Shown: positions 5,886-6,817 of the stretch, piece after piece | Layout: the number at the start of each line of letters is the position of its first letter | Position numbering within the stretch: position 1 is the stretch's first letter | Source of the DNA: Candidatus Bathyarchaeota archaeon | GTDB lineage: Archaea > Thermoproteota > Bathyarchaeia > Bathyarchaeales > Bathycorpusculaceae | Length of the DNA stretch: 6,817 nucleotides | Direction: 5' to 3' | Assembly: GCA_030668645.1 (NCBI GenBank) | Contig: DAOVFC010000029.1 | Location: forward strand, 1-6,817 | Program-made: the position numbers and the translations under genes | The notes under the pieces: generated by a model | What the model saw: only the letters and a program-made list of their open reading frames with translations | The model's database searches: none | What the model was told of the DNA's origin: nothing

Positions 5886-6817
5886 ATGAGCAAAAAGGAA
5901 AAGCTCGAGAACGCAAGATTGGATTTTCCAACCGAAACCGTGAAAGAAGGCAAAGTTGAAGTGTTTGTTCCGAAGCTTGCGGCGTTTGTGAAATCGCCTT
6001 CAGATTATGCTCCTTCAAAGGCTCCAGTTTTCTATAATCCTGTCATGGAACTGAACCGTGACATAGCGGTTTTAGCCCTTCAATCTTATCAGAGGGTCGT
6101 CAACCGTGAAATTTCCGTTTGTGAGCCGCTGGCTGGCTGCGGTGTTAGGGGAATACGCTTTGCGGTCGAGGTTGAAGGTGTTAAAAAAGTTGTGATTAAC
6201 GATATTAACGAGAAAGCCTTTCAACTCGCCACTAGCAACGTGCGGATGAAAGAATTATCTGAACGTGTTCTCGTGGAGAGTGAAGATGCAAATTTTCTCC
6301 TCGGCAGTTACGGGGCACCGCATAAAAGATTCGATGGCATAGACATAGACCCTTTCGGCTCCCCGGTGCCCTATCTCGATTCCGGTATTCGCGCCTTACG
6401 CAACGGCGGATTTCTGGCTTTGACAGCAACGGACATGGCTCCGCTGTGTGGCGTTCACCCGAAGGCGTGTATTCGAAAATATGGTGGAAAACCATTGCGC
6501 ACAGAATACTGCCATGAGCTTGCTGTTAGACTTCTGGCTGGATGCCTAGCCACAACAGCGGCGAAAAACGACATAGGCATACGCATAGTTTTCAGCCACA
6601 GCACAGCCCATTACATTAGAATATACGCAATCGCAGAGCATGGCGCAAAGAAAGCTGATGAAAGCGTTAAAAAAATGGGATATATTCTGCATTGCTTCAA
6701 ATGCTTCCACAGAGAACCCGTAAAAGGGCCCTTCGCTGCTGAGCGTTCTGCAAAATGCAGTGAATGTGGCTCAAAAATCGATTTTGCTGGCCCCTTATGG
6801 TTAGGAAGAATATTTGA
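5886..6817 (+). CDS. trm1: tRNA (guanine(26)-N2)-dimethyltransferase (3' end cut by window edge)
   Basis: SAM-dependent enzyme that makes m2,2G at position 26 of tRNA, stabilising the elbow. 310 codons plus two bases are visible with no stop; archaeal Trm1 proteins are usually about 375-390 residues, so roughly 70-80 are missing. Landmarks: KAPVFYNPVMELNRDI (45-60); SAM motif VCEPLAGCGVRGIRFA (78-93); VINDIN (103-108); catalytic/SAM-pocket motif DIDPFGSP (153-160); TATDMAPLCGVHPKAC (180-195); and two cysteine pairs, C270-x2-C273 and C291-x2-C294, of the zinc-binding part of the C-terminal domain. The start is ATG 5886 because the family N-terminus continues from it and GGGG lies 5 nt upstream; an overlapping ATG at 5882 is out of frame. 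Divergent from the NTPase gene. The truncation is due to the window, not the gene. Confidence 0.95.
   Translation, partial: MSKKEKLENARLDFPTETVKEGKVEVFVPKLAAFVKSPSDYAPSKAPVFYNPVMELNRDIAVLALQSYQRVVNREISVCEPLAGCGVRGIRFAVEVEGVKKVVINDINEKAFQLATSNVRMKELSERVLVESEDANFLLGSYGAPHKRFDGIDIDPFGSPVPYLDSGIRALRNGGFLALTATDMAPLCGVHPKACIRKYGGKPLRTEYCHELAVRLLAGCLATTAAKNDIGIRIVFSHSTAHYIRIYAIAEHGAKKADESVKKMGYILHCFKCFHREPVKGPFAAERSAKCSECGSKIDFAGPLWLGRIF

Noticed and set aside
1545..5889. ATGCATGA at both the nop5 (1545-1552) and trm1 (5882-5889) starts, giving an overlapping out-of-frame ATG
   Set aside because: The upstream ATG is too close to the ribosome-binding site in both cases and its frame matches no family protein. 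Two copies of an 8-mer built on ATG starts can arise by chance.

Overview
This window looks archaeal. Its core is the nop5-flpA (Nop5/fibrillarin) pair of the box C/D sRNA methylation machine. Around it lie an archaeal-type Trm1 tRNA dimethyltransferase, an archaeal RNase HII, a THEP1-family NTPase and a two-part HTH regulator of the kind found across archaea. Starts include ATG, GTG and TTG, usually behind GGAGG/GGTGA-type Shine-Dalgarno sites, and several promoters carry archaeal TATA boxes. Moderate GC and the protein sequences suggest a TACK-group, perhaps Bathyarchaeia-like, genome; that placement is inference and was not searched. I saw no tRNA, rRNA, CRISPR array, insertion sequence or integration site. 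No intergenic gap exceeds 300 bases.

Layout. 1-899 (minus): pyrD, nearly complete, running off the left edge. 1033-1385 (minus): a small four-helix membrane protein whose frame is broken by an apparent -1 shift near 1251. 1386-1548: divergent control region. 1549-2763 and 2747-3439 (plus): nop5 and flpA, overlapping by 17 nt. 3440-3589: intergenic region holding a TATA box and a perfect 7-1-7 palindrome ahead of the regulator. 3590-4540 (plus): HTH regulator. 4537-5199 and 5244-5798 (minus): rnhB and the upstream THEP1-like NTPase, a probable operon that converges on the regulator with a 4-nt stop-codon overlap. 5799-5885: divergent control region. 5886-6817 (plus): trm1, running off the right edge.

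How the genes fit together. Nop5 and fibrillarin are two of the three core proteins (with L7Ae) that guide 2'-O-methylation of RNA, and Trm1 modifies G26 of tRNA, so RNA modification is the main theme. RNase HII (removal of RNA from DNA), PyrD (pyrimidine synthesis) and the NTPase are housekeeping genes. This is mostly a conserved chromosomal region, not a mobile or defence island. The most interesting signals are regulatory or structural: a possible L7Ae-type kink-turn/K-loop and Shine-Dalgarno-hiding hairpin in the nop5 leader, an operator-like palindrome at the predicted start site of the regulator gene, an internal duplication flanking the regulator's HTH, and a DE-to-DD change in the RNase HII active-site motif.
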